Source of the DNA: Botryococcus braunii
Lineage: Eukaryota > Chlorophyta > Trebouxiophyceae
Assembly (NCBI GenBank): GCA_002005505.1
Contig: MVGU01001062.1
Span: 112,501 to 162,500, forward strand
DNA: 50,000 nt
Reading direction: 5' to 3'
The notes beneath the pieces were generated by a model. It saw only the letters and a program-made list of their open reading frames with translations. It searched no databases and was not told the DNA's origin. A program made the translations under genes and the position numbers. Of the stretch, positions 1 to 41,230 are shown one piece after another; the stretch's first letter is position 1, and each line of letters opens with the position of its first letter.

Positions 1-1511
1 GACCCTGCCTAACCCTTCCATAGCCTACAACGGGCCGTGACTCCCGTTCCTGTAGGACCGCCACCCCCTTTCGGTTTCCGAACGTAAGCCGTAACGCTGC
101 AGCACCCAGGAGTTCTCTGGGGTTTGTCAGGACAAACAGTTCAATTTGCGCAGAACAGTTGATGCATTGATGACCACTCCCCCAAGACAGAGGAAAATGT
201 CTTCAAAGGGAAGCAACGCTACTGCAACTCTGCCCTTCACTTTCATACGGAGAGAGGACAAGCAAAGCACTTCCCTCTTCCAAGGTGTACAGAAACCATT
301 CAGGAAGGCATATCCTTGAGGTGGAACCCGATTTCCCAGGTGCCAATGTAAACCTTACAATGTTGCTGAATCTTGTTGGGATTGTGCGCAGTTCTCCGTG
401 TTGAGAGGCTGGAGGTGCGCCCAACTTGAAGAGAGGTCTTGGTGCGCCCAACTTGGCGTGTGTGGATTGGCCCTAACAATGAAAGGCGGTGGGAACCAGC
501 GTCTGGCCTTAATAGGGAGTCGGCTAGACTTGGGAAAATGAGTTTTCAAATCACGTCCATAGAGAATAGTTGCATGCCATCTCAAATGGTCTGCAGGTGG
601 AAATTAAAACTTGGTCTAACAGACCGTCTAATTCAAGGCTGTAAAACTACGGGCATTGCCCAAATGGGGCCGCCACTTGTCGAAGTGATTCCCGTCACAG
701 GTTACAGAGAACAAAGAAGAACGAATGATAACTGAAGACTCACTCCTCTGAGAGCAGCCTCTGTGGGCTTAATTACAGGGGACTCCTCTTATGGGAGCCT
801 CTGAGGGCCATTGCCGTACAAAAACATACAGTTACTGACACGTGGGCGCATGAAAGGGCCACGGGATGAGCACAACATCACCCGGATTCATTCTCGATAC
901 GATATGGGTTCACCTGAAATGCTTGACTTCCCTTTCTGAAATAAAAACATTCTCTAAGATTACGGTGCCTTTACCGCGTTTTCTATTTTAGATGGTGCTG
1001 CTGCATGTGCGTGTTTCTCTCTGCAAGGTTTGTTGAGACTTCTGTACAGGCGTAGTTGTCGCAGTAGCTTCGATTCAATGAGGGGTTTATTTTTCAATTT
1101 GTTTCAGATTAAGTTAAATCATGGTTGTTTCAGCTCTTGTAATGGTCAGTGAAGAGTGTCTGATCAAAGTGTTTACACCTTGGTGTGCGTGTATTCCTCC
1201 ATTTCTGCTCTCAACTCAGATTTCGAAACATGAATCGAACTCTAGATTTTCGGGAGGCAGAGAATTCTGCAGCTTTGCGCCAGGGGCTATCCCAGGTATA
1301 CCTGTGAGGGTTATCCAACTAATGAAAACGCGAGTAAGCTGTTGAATTTGGCAAATCACGAAGGCGAATTGTTGGTCCACAGTGTCTGGGATTGACGGAC
1401 TTAGTGGGACTGTTCCACCCTGTCTCCATGGTGGTTGAAGTGGCTGTTTCTAGGTCGTGGATGCAACTCCTGCTGATTTTTTTTTCTTTTGTTGTTGTTG
1501 TGGCTATGTAG
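1..1511. other. Left edge: no gene recognised
   Basis: Scanned for the missing first SYP81 exon (expected to encode a short start with an acidic DRTxxF-like motif) and for other genes. No convincing exon was found. It may contain promoter, 5' UTR or first intron of the SNARE gene. Confidence 0.4.
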
Positions 1512-5607
<4,096 letters not shown>

Positions 5608-5622
<15 letters not shown>

Positions 5623-5747
5623 GTGTGAGTGGCTGCCATGTATGACATGCTGTCGCGGACACACTGCTTTTACTGCTTGGTATCCCAGCTAAGTGTGAGT
5701 GGCTGCCAAATATGACATGCTGTTGCAGACACACTGGCTTTACTGAG
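5608..5747 (+). repeat. 70-bp tandem duplication spanning the SYP81 stop codon
   Basis: Two copies with a 70-bp period (about 5608-5677 and 5678-5747). The first includes the last SNARE codons (TGG TAT GCT AGC TAA) and the start of the 3' UTR. The second repeats the same block downstream with a few substitutions (GGTATCCCAGCTAAG). The duplicate lies after the stop, so the protein is unchanged. Confidence 0.85.
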
Positions 5748-7557
5748 TTGGAAGTGTCACGTACTGGCTGGAGAGTAGAGCTGGGTGTTGGGTAGGCACA
5801 GTGTGGGAGCGTGGGCTTAGGGGGATATGGGGATTCAGTATTCTGTGTGTTCATTTGACGAACGCCCACCAATTTTTTAATACTTTCCTTTGGTTGGGGG
5901 TAATCCAGCTAAGTTTAGACACCGTACAGCTGATAATTGGTATGGGTTGTTGAAGTGGATCATACTCCAGATTGTGTATATAGACGTGATTAGAGAGACG
6001 TTGCAGGGTGAGTTTGTGGTTTGGAGAGTACTGTGCAGGCTTTTATTGCACGAGCTTACTTCAAATGTGAGAGGCCCTAACACTGTTCTACCACCACTGA
6101 TGAGTGGTGGCCCAGCCACGGATTGGAGGGTGCTACATTTGTTAATAGTGTAGTTCTCTTGTATGAGAAGTCGAAAAATTTTCAATGCGGGGCCGCGCAT
6201 CGAGCTAAGTTAGGCTGAGAGCAAGAGAGGTGTGGTCGAGGAGGTTGCAGCATGTATATCTTCTCAGCGCCGGATTTTCTGTGCAGTAATGACGAAGTGA
6301 TATCGATTACTGATGTTGCCGGTTTTGTTTCCAAGGATGATACAGATATCCACGTGAGTTTATTATTTGATGACACCTCTACTACCTTCACATTTTCTGC
6401 ACCATTGATGGAGGCGTTTATGTGCGTTCATCACGTAGTCACCTTTAGTACGTTCCCACAGGCTGTAGGGCTCAGGAGGGACGTCATCTCTGCGAATGTG
6501 AAAGAATATCCATAGAAATCTTTTACGCTTTGTCTTCAGACTTTGGCCCGCAGTGCAAAGATATGTGTCGACTGACACGCATGGGGAGTGCCAAATTAAG
6601 ATGTACTTTCCTCCACCGCCTATCGTAAAGCTGCACTTCACAGACAGTAGAGTTGCACTAAAGAGCACTACTCTTTATTTTGTCGACATCTGGACTGAGT
6701 TTGGCCGCCTCTTTGAGTGTTTGGGAGGCGTGTTTAGTCGTTCCAGAGGGCAGATTCACTTTGGTAGCTTGCTCATTTGGAAGCCCAGACACCTACATAG
6801 GAACATCTACGTCAAGGAAGGATTCTGCGGCTTGACCTCACACCGGTCCTGCTTTTCCCGGTGTTTGGCGAAGGCCATCACAAATGTCGCCTGTACACAC
6901 ACTCCGGTACTGATCCATGTAGACAAAACAAGAATCGTAAGCTACACTTCACTGATGTCATATAGACTGCAAAACTGGCGGGGGGATCCTATGAGGTCAA
7001 TAATTGTCACAAGAAACCAGGACTTGGAACCCACTCCACTAAATGCTCCTCCCTTTGCTACAACAAAGAAACGACTAGAGCACCTGATGTGCTCTCATGA
7101 TTGCCGCATGTTGCTTTGAGCTTCCAACACAGCATCAGCCAGGCATTCTTGAACAACAACATCCTTGCTTTTGCCGGACGTATTTTCAACTAAATGGCAA
7201 ACTTCGCCATAGGCTCATCTGCAGAAACCGAGGATCTTGAATCCTCGGCCGTTGATTAGACATCTTGCCTGCAGCTTATCCACCAATTGCTCACCCCCGC
7301 CCACCGTCCCTCTAACTGGTTGGTTCTGAGTAACTTACTGCACACAGCACCTACATTGTCGCGTCTCCCTTCCACTCTTTTTGTTTGGGGGCGAGGGGGG
7401 GGGGGGGCATTACAGCCTCTAAAAGCAGACTCTGGCACCTTCTAGCCTCCATGTAACGAGGAAATCAGCAACCCTGTCCTCCAAGAGCAGGACGCAATGA
7501 GCTGCAACTGAGTGCATTGAGATGCAAATGAGTGGGGGCCACTGCATCTTTGCGCTT
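5748..7557. other. Convergent intergenic stretch between SYP81 and IMP3
   Basis: Both neighbours end here, so it holds two 3' UTRs. Open frames at 6252-6515 (87 aa) and 6553-7119 (188 aa) on the plus strand have no recognisable domain, no clear splice partners and unremarkable composition. I see no reason to call them genes, but the 188-codon frame is the longest non-repetitive unexplained one in the left third. Confidence 0.4.
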
Positions 7558-8806
7558 TCAAGCCAGAAGGTCGTAGTCATCAAGCTTGTCATTGTACTGC
7601 ATAACAACCCGCCGAATTTTACTTGTGTCAACCCACTTCACATGATCCTCCATAGTCCGAGTCACAAGGAAGGCCGGATCTGTGACAGTGTCCACCCCCA
7701 CGCGCACATGACCCTGAACACCACCCCCATCGTCAAGACACGCATTGAAACCAAGTGAAGCCGCTGGTAGCCCTCATTCCCAGCTAATGGCCGGGTACTG
7801 CCCTCCCAACGAGATGGCTGGCCTGCTCATCATGTTGGTGAACCTCAGCGTTACAGCTTCTGAGGGAAGCAATTATACCTCACAAATAGACAGCTTCCCA
7901 AATGGCCTATCCCGGATGGACATGTCAAGGGTACTTGACATACCTGCTGGGGGTCTTGGCCTGAAATACTACATTGCTGCACCAGAACTGTCAAGCCAAG
8001 CTTACATGGTCAAATCTTGGGATTATAAGAGATTACCTGTTCCACGAGGGTAACAGCTTCCCGCATTGTTTCAGCCATTCTGAGGCGAAGCATCACCACA
8101 GCAAGTCTCCTTCGACAAAAGGCAGAGACCGGCAGATTTTCTACCTGTGTGAGGGACTTTTTGGTGGTGATCACTCCCATGGCAAACAACCTGCACACCA
8201 GAGCGCCACTATGCGCTTCAACTGAAGGAGTGTCTCATGCCAGACCTGTGCATGATTAGGTCCAATACGGAAAACTATCGATGATGTAGAGACACATGAA
8301 ATGCAACACTGGATACCCCAAGATGCTAGCTTTGGATCAAGGGACAAAACCTATGCATAATTTTTGACAATCTCATGTTGAAGGTAAACAGTGCCAATCT
8401 TCATCGAGGGGCATCTGCACACAAGGTATCATTCCAGTACCAGCAAACACAATACTCACTTATCGAGTAGTTGGTCGGTAAGCTCGATCCGAGCAGGATC
8501 TGTCTGTTGTAATCGCTTAAGAACTCCCACAAGTTTAGTTGCTAGACCACACAGTTTATTGTACTTCTTGTAATCATCCCTATCGGTAATGTGATACCTC
8601 CTTATCACCTGCAAGGGCAAACCACACAGTTTCTGGGTGGCCAGCATAATCGACTTGGCCATATATGAGTCCAACAGAAGCATCACACGACCACTTCACA
8701 GATGGAGGGATCTTACTTTTATTTCCCGCAAACTTTGGTCAGTTTTCCATTTCAGAAAATCGACCTTCTTCAGAAGCTTTTTCTCGTGGTACTTGAGCTG
8801 TCGCAT
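7558..8806 (-). CDS. IMP3: U3 small nucleolar ribonucleoprotein protein IMP3
   Basis: Component of the U3 snoRNP/SSU processome. With IMP4 and MPP10 it promotes U3-pre-rRNA pairing for 18S rRNA maturation in the nucleolus. Four exons on the minus strand: 8806-8717 (ATG), 8608-8460, 8190-8037, 7713-7558 (TGA), joined in frame to 182 aa, matching the usual length of about 184. Exon 1 reads [20 protein letters not shown], the canonical start. Exon 2 has [19 protein letters not shown]. Exon 3 has the S4-type RNA-binding helices ([35 protein letters not shown]). Exon 4 has [19 protein letters not shown] and ends [11 protein letters not shown]. Introns are GT-AG with phases 0, 2 and 0. The gene is complete and has no broken motif. 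It converges on the SYP81-like gene. Confidence 0.96.
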
Positions 8807-9432
8807 CTTTCAAAGCACTAAGTTGTGTTAGACTTTCATTGTTCCTTTCCGCGCTCGAAATGCACGTTCTGAGGCTATATTGACTGCCGTTTCAGGTCAG
8901 ACCTCGCAGATGTGGGCCCGACTCGCTGGGCAAGCCCGTAGACGGACGAAATTGAAGTTGACCAAAGGCTAAGGCGCAAGGAAGTATTCCTCCAGCATGC
9001 GTTATAAATATGTTTAAGAGAAAACCCAGTTACGAAACTACGACTAAGGAGAGGAGCCTGGCGGCGGTTGCGCAAGATCCAACCCAGATGCAACAGAACA
9101 AATCAGAAAATATTTTGCATGGGAGCGCCAAACATTTTACACTAACTGGTATCAGAAGAAATTCTAACCTTCGGCCAAGAAATAGGAGAGAAAACGGCCA
9201 GCTTGTCCCGGACCTGCTGTACTGCAAAGCCCGGCCCCATGCAGGCGAAGTCTGGGGACTCCTGGTGGGGAGTCCCACTGGGGATCCACAGAGAAGGGGC
9301 GGGAGAACCCCCCACCCGCCCCCCCCCCCCACCCAAAAAAAAAGGGACTAATGTATTCCACTTTTCCCCTTAGGGGAAAGTATTAAATAAACCCCAAAAA
9401 ACGAAGCAGAACGAAAACACAAAAAAGCCCCC

Positions 9433-9556
<124 letters not shown>

Positions 9557-10526
9557 CACCTCCAATTAGAGATAGCCCACTTCTGCTGGAAGCCACCACC
9601 CCTTTTTGTCGTAACACCACCACTTCCTTCCCATAAGACAAGGCCTCTTGCTAACCACAAAGTTGGTTGACAATCCCCCGTCAAGTTAACCCTGGAATTG
9701 GTCCTTGATGCAGGCATTTACATGGAGATACATGTGGGGCAATGGAATGTACGCACCAAGTGCTTCATGACACACACACCAACTCTCAAACCACAATGGC
9801 AGAATTACACTCGAATTCCCTCCGCCGGACATTTCAAACTGAGTTAAGCTTTGCGTCATTTGGACGATGTTTCAGCTTGGCTCGCATCTGTCAGATCCGT
9901 TGCTGGGACCATGTGGCTGACACTAGGAGCTACAAACCAGAGGGGTTGTACCCGAATGGTGAACGGCAGCCTGTGGTGCATTCCCACATTTTTTGACGAC
10001 AGGCATTGACAGGCAGGCACTACTAGGAAGACCAGGGCACGCCCCGTGTAACAGCCCTTTACGGGTTCATTGCAGTTGCAATTGCTCCTTAGTAAATGGA
10101 ATAGGTCAATGCAAAGGAATGCCAGGATGTATAAGCACCGACCTGTGCACCAATCAGACATCACGTATATGTCATTTGTAAGAACAGTGGTTCTTGTACC
10201 TCGTTGTATGGTCAGGGGAGTACACCGTGTACCAGATTTGGGTACTGTACGTACAATTATAGTGTAATTTATACATATTTGCCTTTAGCGCGTGCGGCTA
10301 TATTTGGCGCTTCGCCTGTGTTGATGAGCGAGTGGCGTTCCAAATGTAAGGACTATCCATACGAGATATCAACTTAGTCTGCTTGCTCACTCTCCAAAAC
10401 CTCTTCCGCTTTGCATGTCTTGAGATCATTTCCTTAACAGTCCCCCATTTCCCGGACGTATGAAGCCCCTCAAGTTGATGGCCTGGTGAAATTGCCTTGC
10501 AAGAGATGTGAAATCTTGCTCTGTGA

Positions 10527-10714
10527 GCAGTACCAAGGTGGCCAATACCGCCTTAAGAGTACTATGAACTGGTAAGCCTACCATACATGGTAGGCTTACA
10601 ACTCGTTTGTGATCTTACTCAAGGCGGTATCGGCCACCTTGGTACTGCTGTGATCTTACTCACAAACGAGTTGTAAGCCTACCATGTATGGTAGGCTTAC
10701 CAGTTCATAGTACT
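10527..10714. repeat. Nested palindrome / compound inverted repeat
   Basis: Two arm pairs interleave. Arm A (10527-10555, AGCAGTACCAAGGTGGCC...) is repeated inverted at 10621-10649. Arm B (10558-10610, AGTACTATGAACTGG...) is repeated inverted at about 10662-10713. Arm B itself contains a near-perfect 26-bp palindrome, TAAGCCTACC followed by its complement around ATACAT/TGTATG. GATCTTACTC occurs in direct orientation at 10611 and 10652. The order is A-B-A'-B', so two alternative hairpins are possible. It could be a fold-back/MITE-like element; no target-site duplication was identified. Confidence 0.85.
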
Positions 10715-11577
10715 CGAACTAACAAACTAAATCCAGCCTTAGGGGTAACTAAGTTCAGAAACACTGTTCAGGATATGCTTCAAAATTTACTTAAAAACGA
10801 TCTCAACTGGTAGATTCAAACAATAAAAAGAATGTACAAAAAAGGGGGAAATGTGGAGAAGGTGGAGAGGAAATCATTGTGCTGATCCAAGATGTTAGAT
10901 GATCTTAAGTTGTGCTTGCACCCTTGTGAATTGTACCTTCTGTTATACGTCTGGTACACCCACTCGAACTCGTACTAGTACCTCATGTCGGAGTAGTAAC
11001 TTCAGTTGCTTCTCTGTGTCACTGCAAGCTTCACGTGGCCTTGCCCAAAATTCTATCCACTAAACGTGTGTAGTACAATCTTCGGACAAGTCAAAAGCCT
11101 TCTGTCCCAGTTCGAGCCTTCAGAGTTGGTACTTGGGAACTTTTGTTGAAGTCCTAGTATACCGTTAAGACACGATTCCTTACCGTAAGGCTTCGAAATG
11201 GTATCCAGTTATACACATATATGTATATGTCAGAGGCTGACTATCCCTAGAGTCCCTATATAGTTCATAGTCCCTTCTACAATCCCTACAGTTCATAGTC
11301 CTTGGGACCACCTCTTTCTACTAGTACTGGAACTATATAGTTCATAACCCTTCAGTCATCCGTAGCGGATGCGCACTGGTCAAACAAGTGAAAATTCAGA
11401 GAATGTCGTCACAAGATCGACAGCTCACCAGGACGTTCAACAAGAATCTTCCATACTTATTATGACGACTATCATCAACATCAAGATGTCCCCGAGCATT
11501 CAAAGTTATCCTCAAACAAGAAAATCATTTATCGTCCTAAGCGAGTTGCCCGCTTCGAAAGGTTGAATTCAACCCTC

Positions 11578-34670
<23,093 letters not shown>

Positions 34671-35644
34671 TAAGAGCAGGGCGTTGTCTGAACTGCAACG
34701 CCAAACGCTCAGTCACGACAAGTGTCAATGCTTGTATAAAAGTGTAAAATCATGTGGTTAAGGTGACCATAGGTGTTGAAGCACATGGTTTTGAAGGAAC
34801 AAGCCGTTGTAAACCACAATGCACTCTGCCGCTGCACACATGTCGGAACAAATTTCGTCATGATAAGGCGCGATTAACGCATTCGTCTGCAGTCATTACA
34901 ACAAAATTCTTTTTGGTCTTGAATATGTACTCTTTAGACAAGAATATCCTAAACATAGTTTAATTTGGACGGAATAGCCCACGCACAAAAGTCGGTCGGC
35001 AACGTCAGCAGGAGTACAAAACATCCAAAAGGTTTCTTCAGTAAATAAGGCTAGAATTAAACATTACAAAATATACAATTCCTACGCTCGACGTAAACGA
35101 TTAGAACGGAGCGACCTGTCAAGACCTGATGACGACAAACCCGAGATCGTCCAAAATAGCGGGGTTCACCGGTCTCACTTACAATCTTGAAAAAAGGGCA
35201 CCATACCATAAACTTTTAAGAATTTTGTATTAGTAGACATCACAACCATGCCAGCTTCATCAAAGTTCCCGAATTATCAGCACCTAGTTTCGTGTCCGAC
35301 TGTTGTACTTCTACCGTACCAATCTGTACCGGAACGCAGGCAATACCCGGACTCTGGACCAAAAGAACTCCACTACACTTAAAAGTAGCCCCTTTTAAAA
35401 AGTTTAAGAAATCCTAACCGGTATTCTGGGTTAAAAATGGTAATAGCAAAGTCAGTGACTGGAGATATTCTAATCAGGCAGAAGGGGGTTTGGGGCGGGG
35501 GGGGGGGGGTGAGAGTACAGGTTACAAGTTTGCAGTGCGAATCAGCGAGCAAGAAAGGCGAGGTGGTGCCCCATGGATTAGGAAGGGGAGATGTGCGGTA
35601 GTGCATGATTTGTGCATGCGGGGGCGTGTGTGTCTCTGTCTTTG

Positions 35645-35877
<233 letters not shown>

Positions 35878-36465
35878 TCGTAAATCGTGAGTACCCCATC
35901 CACCTTTATGGATGGAGGGCTCCATTTATGATGTGCATTTGTGAAGTGACGTGACGGGTATGGACCAAATGTGGTCAAATGTCACTCACTAGACGGTACT
36001 TTAGGGTAATAATGCAATAGTTGCTACTCTCGAGAGTGCTTGAACCGTTTAAGGTTGGGCATGGACAACTTCGAGTTGATAGCAGAACTATGGACAATTT
36101 AAGTCCTTGACATAGGTTCCTTGGAGGCTGACATCGTGACTAATGTTGCTCAAATGGAGCACAATTGCATAGTCTATTGCTGGAGTCAATGTTGGTATTC
36201 TCCTAATAAATTGGAACTTAGGTATCCTTGAAGGATGTAGCGTTTACGGATCGGTTTCCACGGTACCTCGATCTGATGGTACCTTAAAATAAAAGCCTTG
36301 GGCTGAATCCGAGATTTAGATCGTCGAATGCTTACGAATAAACGGGTACGTTTACTGATCCGAGCAGTAGTTTCGGAGTAGTCGTTACTTAGAAACATAA
36401 GTAGTTTCCTTGCAGCTAGTCCATGCGACTGCCTATATAAACTGGCCATCTAGGATAGAAGCCTT

Positions 36466-36716
36466 AGACATGTGATAAGTCTCCGGCTATGGTGTGCTGC
36501 ACTTCTCGTGCTAGCAGGGATGGTCGTGATAGTGGCAGTTATGAGTAACATATGTATGGACTGCAGGTAAGAGACGTTTACTTAGCTTAGTCGTTGAGAT
36601 CTACGTTGTAAAAAGACATGTGATAAGTCTCCGGCTATGGTGTGCTGCACTTCTCGTGCTAGCAGGGATGGTCGTGACAGTGGCAGTTATGAGTAACATA
36701 TGTATGGACTGCAGGT
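36466..36716 (+). repeat. 103-bp direct duplication ending in a splice-donor-like site
   Basis: AGACATGTGATAAGTCTCCGG... to ...GGACTGCAGGT at 36466-36568 and again at 36614-36716, period 148 bp, one or two mismatches. The first copy ends CTGCAG|GTAAGAG, a perfect donor consensus. A TATA-like CTATATAAA lies just upstream at 36433. It might be the promoter/leader of a decayed transposon or gene; nothing coding was recognised. Confidence 0.8.
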
Positions 36717-36785
36717 TCTATCTCCCTTGCACATTTTTGTGCATTTGGACCCACTCTCCGCTGACTCCCGGTATCATGTTTTATG

Positions 36786-37310
<525 letters not shown>

Positions 37311-38121
37311 ACGTGAAACGGAAGGGGGGGCTGAGGGGAAGGCGGGGGGGATACAAGGATTACTGGGAGACTCACTCGAGACAGTAAGGCAAAATAGCAG
37401 ACTGACGACCTTACTGAATTTGTTTACACTTTTAAACTCTTGGTCAAGTCAGACACCGACATGGAAGCCGACAGAAAACCCAAACGTATGTCGTTTCCAA
37501 TGGAGAAAGCAGAAAGTGCATGACCGACATACGTGGGGTTGCTAAAAACACGGTATTGTATCAACTTGCTCTTCAGTGTAATTTACCGTAATCGATCAGT
37601 GCAGTAGATAATTTAGTCAAGAATAGCAAAGAAGTCATCCGCTCCTTAAGGGAAGTGAAGGCAAATGTTGGAATATGAATCATGAGTGTGCAGGATTCCA
37701 TTAAGTCGATATGCATAATTCTCCGTTGACGTGTTCAGCATCAGCGCAGATCAAGATTCCAGAGGATCAAGGTTATGATACTTGTTCAAAACCATGTTGG
37801 CTAGAATCCATCCTCTCATGGACTTCGCTGCAAGCTCTAAGACGAGAAATGAAACACATTTAAGCCGTAATGCATGAACCGAAAACGCTGCATTTCTTGA
37901 AATAACTGTGAGTTCAAGAGATACGTGAAATGATAGCATTGCATGACCAGAAATTATCACGTAAGATTTACGTAAGACAATTGTAAGATTTTATGAAGGT
38001 AACGGGAATCAAAGTAGTATATATTGAAACGAAGCATTGGTCGAGAATGATGATATTTGGATGGCACTGAGGAAAATTGTGGAGATGCAGGCATAGAGGG
38101 GAGAGAGAGAGAAGAGGCCGG

Positions 38122-38473
<352 letters not shown>

Positions 38474-38576
38474 TTCGCCCCCTCTCCATTCTCTCCTTGT
38501 CGCTCTCGCGCCCCCCCCCCCCCTCTGTCCCCCCGCTCCCTCCTCCTCCCCTCTAGTTGCTGAACAAAGTTCTTCG

Positions 38577-40150
38577 TTTTTTACAAGAGTGGGATTAAAA
38601 GACCAACCCACATTTTCAACCACCCAAACACAGCCGGCTAGGAGTCACACCCGGCGAGCAGCCAGCTGGTGACCTTTAGCGGCAGCAATAATGAAACTGA
38701 CCCGACGCATGACAAATACCCCTCTTATTCCATTACAAGAATGGGATTAAAAGGACCAGCCCAATGTTTCAACAATCCAAACCCAAATTTTTCGTGCTAC
38801 AAGTCACTCCCGGCCAGCAGCCAGCTAATGACCCATTACTGACCCGTCTGACCCGACTCATGACAAATTTCTCTCAGTTACTGCCAGCAGCGCTGGCTTC
38901 TGTGGTGCGGGGTGTGATTTCCTCGTATGTAATTCAAAATACCCCTCCAGATCCACTTATGCAATGACGACCTATTTCAAAAGCCCATGGGTCTCTTCAA
39001 CAAGGCCAGCGCATCAGCATGCAACCCCCCAAATGTTCCAAATGAGACGAGGGGCGGTTGTTGACGCGCCAGCAATAGAGCATAGCAGGTCTGCTTATCT
39101 TGGGCAGGGCGTGCGGCAGACCCGCCTGGCACGAGTGCTGCAGGTTGGTGGCGGTGAGCGGGGATGAGCCAACGATTTTGATGTAAAAGTTGTGCCCCTC
39201 CTCCCACGCGTGGAGGCGGAGGTCTGCACAATGGCGCTCCTGGCCAGGGACAGGGCCCCGGGGTGGGAAGGCTAGTTCTCGGGTACCACATTGACGAGCA
39301 GAGGTAACGACCAACACGGGGCCATTGCCAATGGAGTTATGCCGGCCAAAATTGCAACACCCCCCCCCTTTCCAAGTGAACAGCGTGGTCGCCCCAGACA
39401 TCCAACTCCTTCAAGCAACAGGGGCCAAGGGATCCATGCTATAAGATGGGGATCAAGAGCTGGTATTGAAGGCAGCAGCGGAACAACTCTGGGGACATCG
39501 TCTGCTACAAATGGGGAAATGGTAGAGCCAGCAACCCAATCAGATACTCCCGGCAGAGAGACGTGAAGCACAGCCCAGTCTCAAATTCGAATGCAAGGGG
39601 TTGTCTAAGCTCCCGGTATGCGTGCTGACACAAGGGTTGGGACAGCGGGGCTTGCACCTTGCCTCGGACAAAAATCTGGACCCCCAACGAGCGCTGCATC
39701 GATATCTGGGACAAGTAGTCAGCCCTGGCAGCTAAGGGAGAATACGGTCCTGAAGGGGGGCTGCCTGCGTGAGTAAGCAAGGTTGGCACAGGACAGAAGG
39801 AAAGTGGCCTTAGTGATCCCCAGGCCCCCTTGGGCAGTAGGCAACGAAGTTGGAGACCGCTGCAAAGGTCCAAAACCACTGCCTCTTTATTTGTGCCAAT
39901 GGACTGGAGGACCTGGGTCTTCTTTTTACAAGAGTGGGATTATGAAGACCAACCCAATGTTGCAACGATCTAAACCCAAGAGCTGCAAGCTACATATCAC
40001 CCGGTGAGCAGCCAGCTGACAACCGCCAGCGGCAGCAATAATAGAACTTACCCCACGCATGACAAATGATCCCTCCACATCTTCTTGTGCAATGTCGGCC
40101 TGGTTCCCTAGAAGCCCCTAGAGAGGCTCTTCAACAAGACCAGCAAGACC
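38577..40150. repeat. Three dispersed copies of a roughly 275-bp repeat unit
   Basis: ACAAGAGTGGGATTA...GACCAACCC begins copies at about 38583 (truncated, to 38735), 38738 (to about 39012) and 39930 (to about 40150). The copies share GAGCAGCCAGCTG, GACCCGACGCATGACAAAT and, in the last two, TCTTCAACAAG.CCAGC. They flank the LINE-like fragment and may be part of the same element family. Confidence 0.7.
39012..39870 (-). mobile_element. Degraded non-LTR (LINE) retrotransposon 3' fragment
   Basis: Minus-strand translation contains LPTAQGGLGITKATFLLSCA, resembling the LP..QGGLGI motif found after the reverse-transcriptase core in L1-type ORF2, followed by a segment with ISPFVADDVPRVVPLLPSIP and ILAGITPLAMAPCW. 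Stops and frameshifts interrupt it. The RT catalytic core (YADD) was not found in the window. The call rests on remembered pattern only. Confidence 0.4.
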
Positions 40151-40187
40151 AGAAGGTTCCCCCCCCCCCCCGCCCCCTTTCTGGTTT

Positions 40188-40297
<110 letters not shown>

Positions 40298-40518
40298 TTT
40301 TGCTTTTGTTTTTTCTCTCTCCCCTTATTTGGGGTCCTCACTCGGTGTCTCAAAAGGGTGGCCTTTTGTTTTCGAGGTCCCCAAACTTGCAACTGCGAAG
40401 AAGAGTACTTAGTGAAGGGGCCCAAGATTGCACCCTCCTGCCGACCTCTTTCTTATCGGTTCACTACTGTGAAGTTGAATTCCTCAAAATAAGTCAGTGT
40501 CCTCGTCAAATAAATAGG

Positions 40519-40760
<242 letters not shown>

Positions 40761-41140
40761 GTGTGTACGAGCGCGTGTGTGTTGAGGGGTGCGTGCGTGT
40801 GTTTTGCGGGTGGGTGTGCGTGCTTGTGTGTGCTTGTACGCTCTAGCTGGATTGAAGGAGCCACGATGTCAATGATGAATTGCACTCATTTTCTGCACGA
40901 GGGTGACCGCATGCATCAGGATATTGACGTCGTTCAGACATCCTTTCGAGGGTTCATGAAAATTAGGAAATAGATTGCTAACTGGCGTGGTAGGCAGCCG
41001 CCTGGTGTGAAAAATACAATATAGACGAAATCATGCACTCGGCCGCCTAGTAAATGTATGGGCAGGAAAACCCGTGTTTTATTCTGGTGAAGTATGACAC
41101 ATGGGCAGGGGAAAGTCCATAACTTGCATATAGCTGGTTG

Positions 41141-41230
41141 GTGGTTGCAAACCGTAAACAAAGGGTTCAGAATCTGAACTTCAGATGTACCACGGTGGTC
41201 GTGGTTGCAAACCGTAAAGAAAGGGTTCAG
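41141..41230. repeat. 30-bp repeat, period 60 bp
   Basis: GTGGTTGCAAACCGTAAACA AAGGGTTCAG at 41141-41170 and again, with one change, at 41201-41230. Confidence 0.85.

Noticed and set aside
6553..7119. 188-codon plus-strand frame in the SYP81-IMP3 interval
   Set aside because: No recognisable domain, no splice partners, and it lies in a convergent 3' region. Length alone is not enough.
10527..10714. CRISPR-like or rho-independent terminator reading of the palindrome
   Set aside because: Eukaryotic context, no regular spacers and no T-run. It is a compound inverted repeat.
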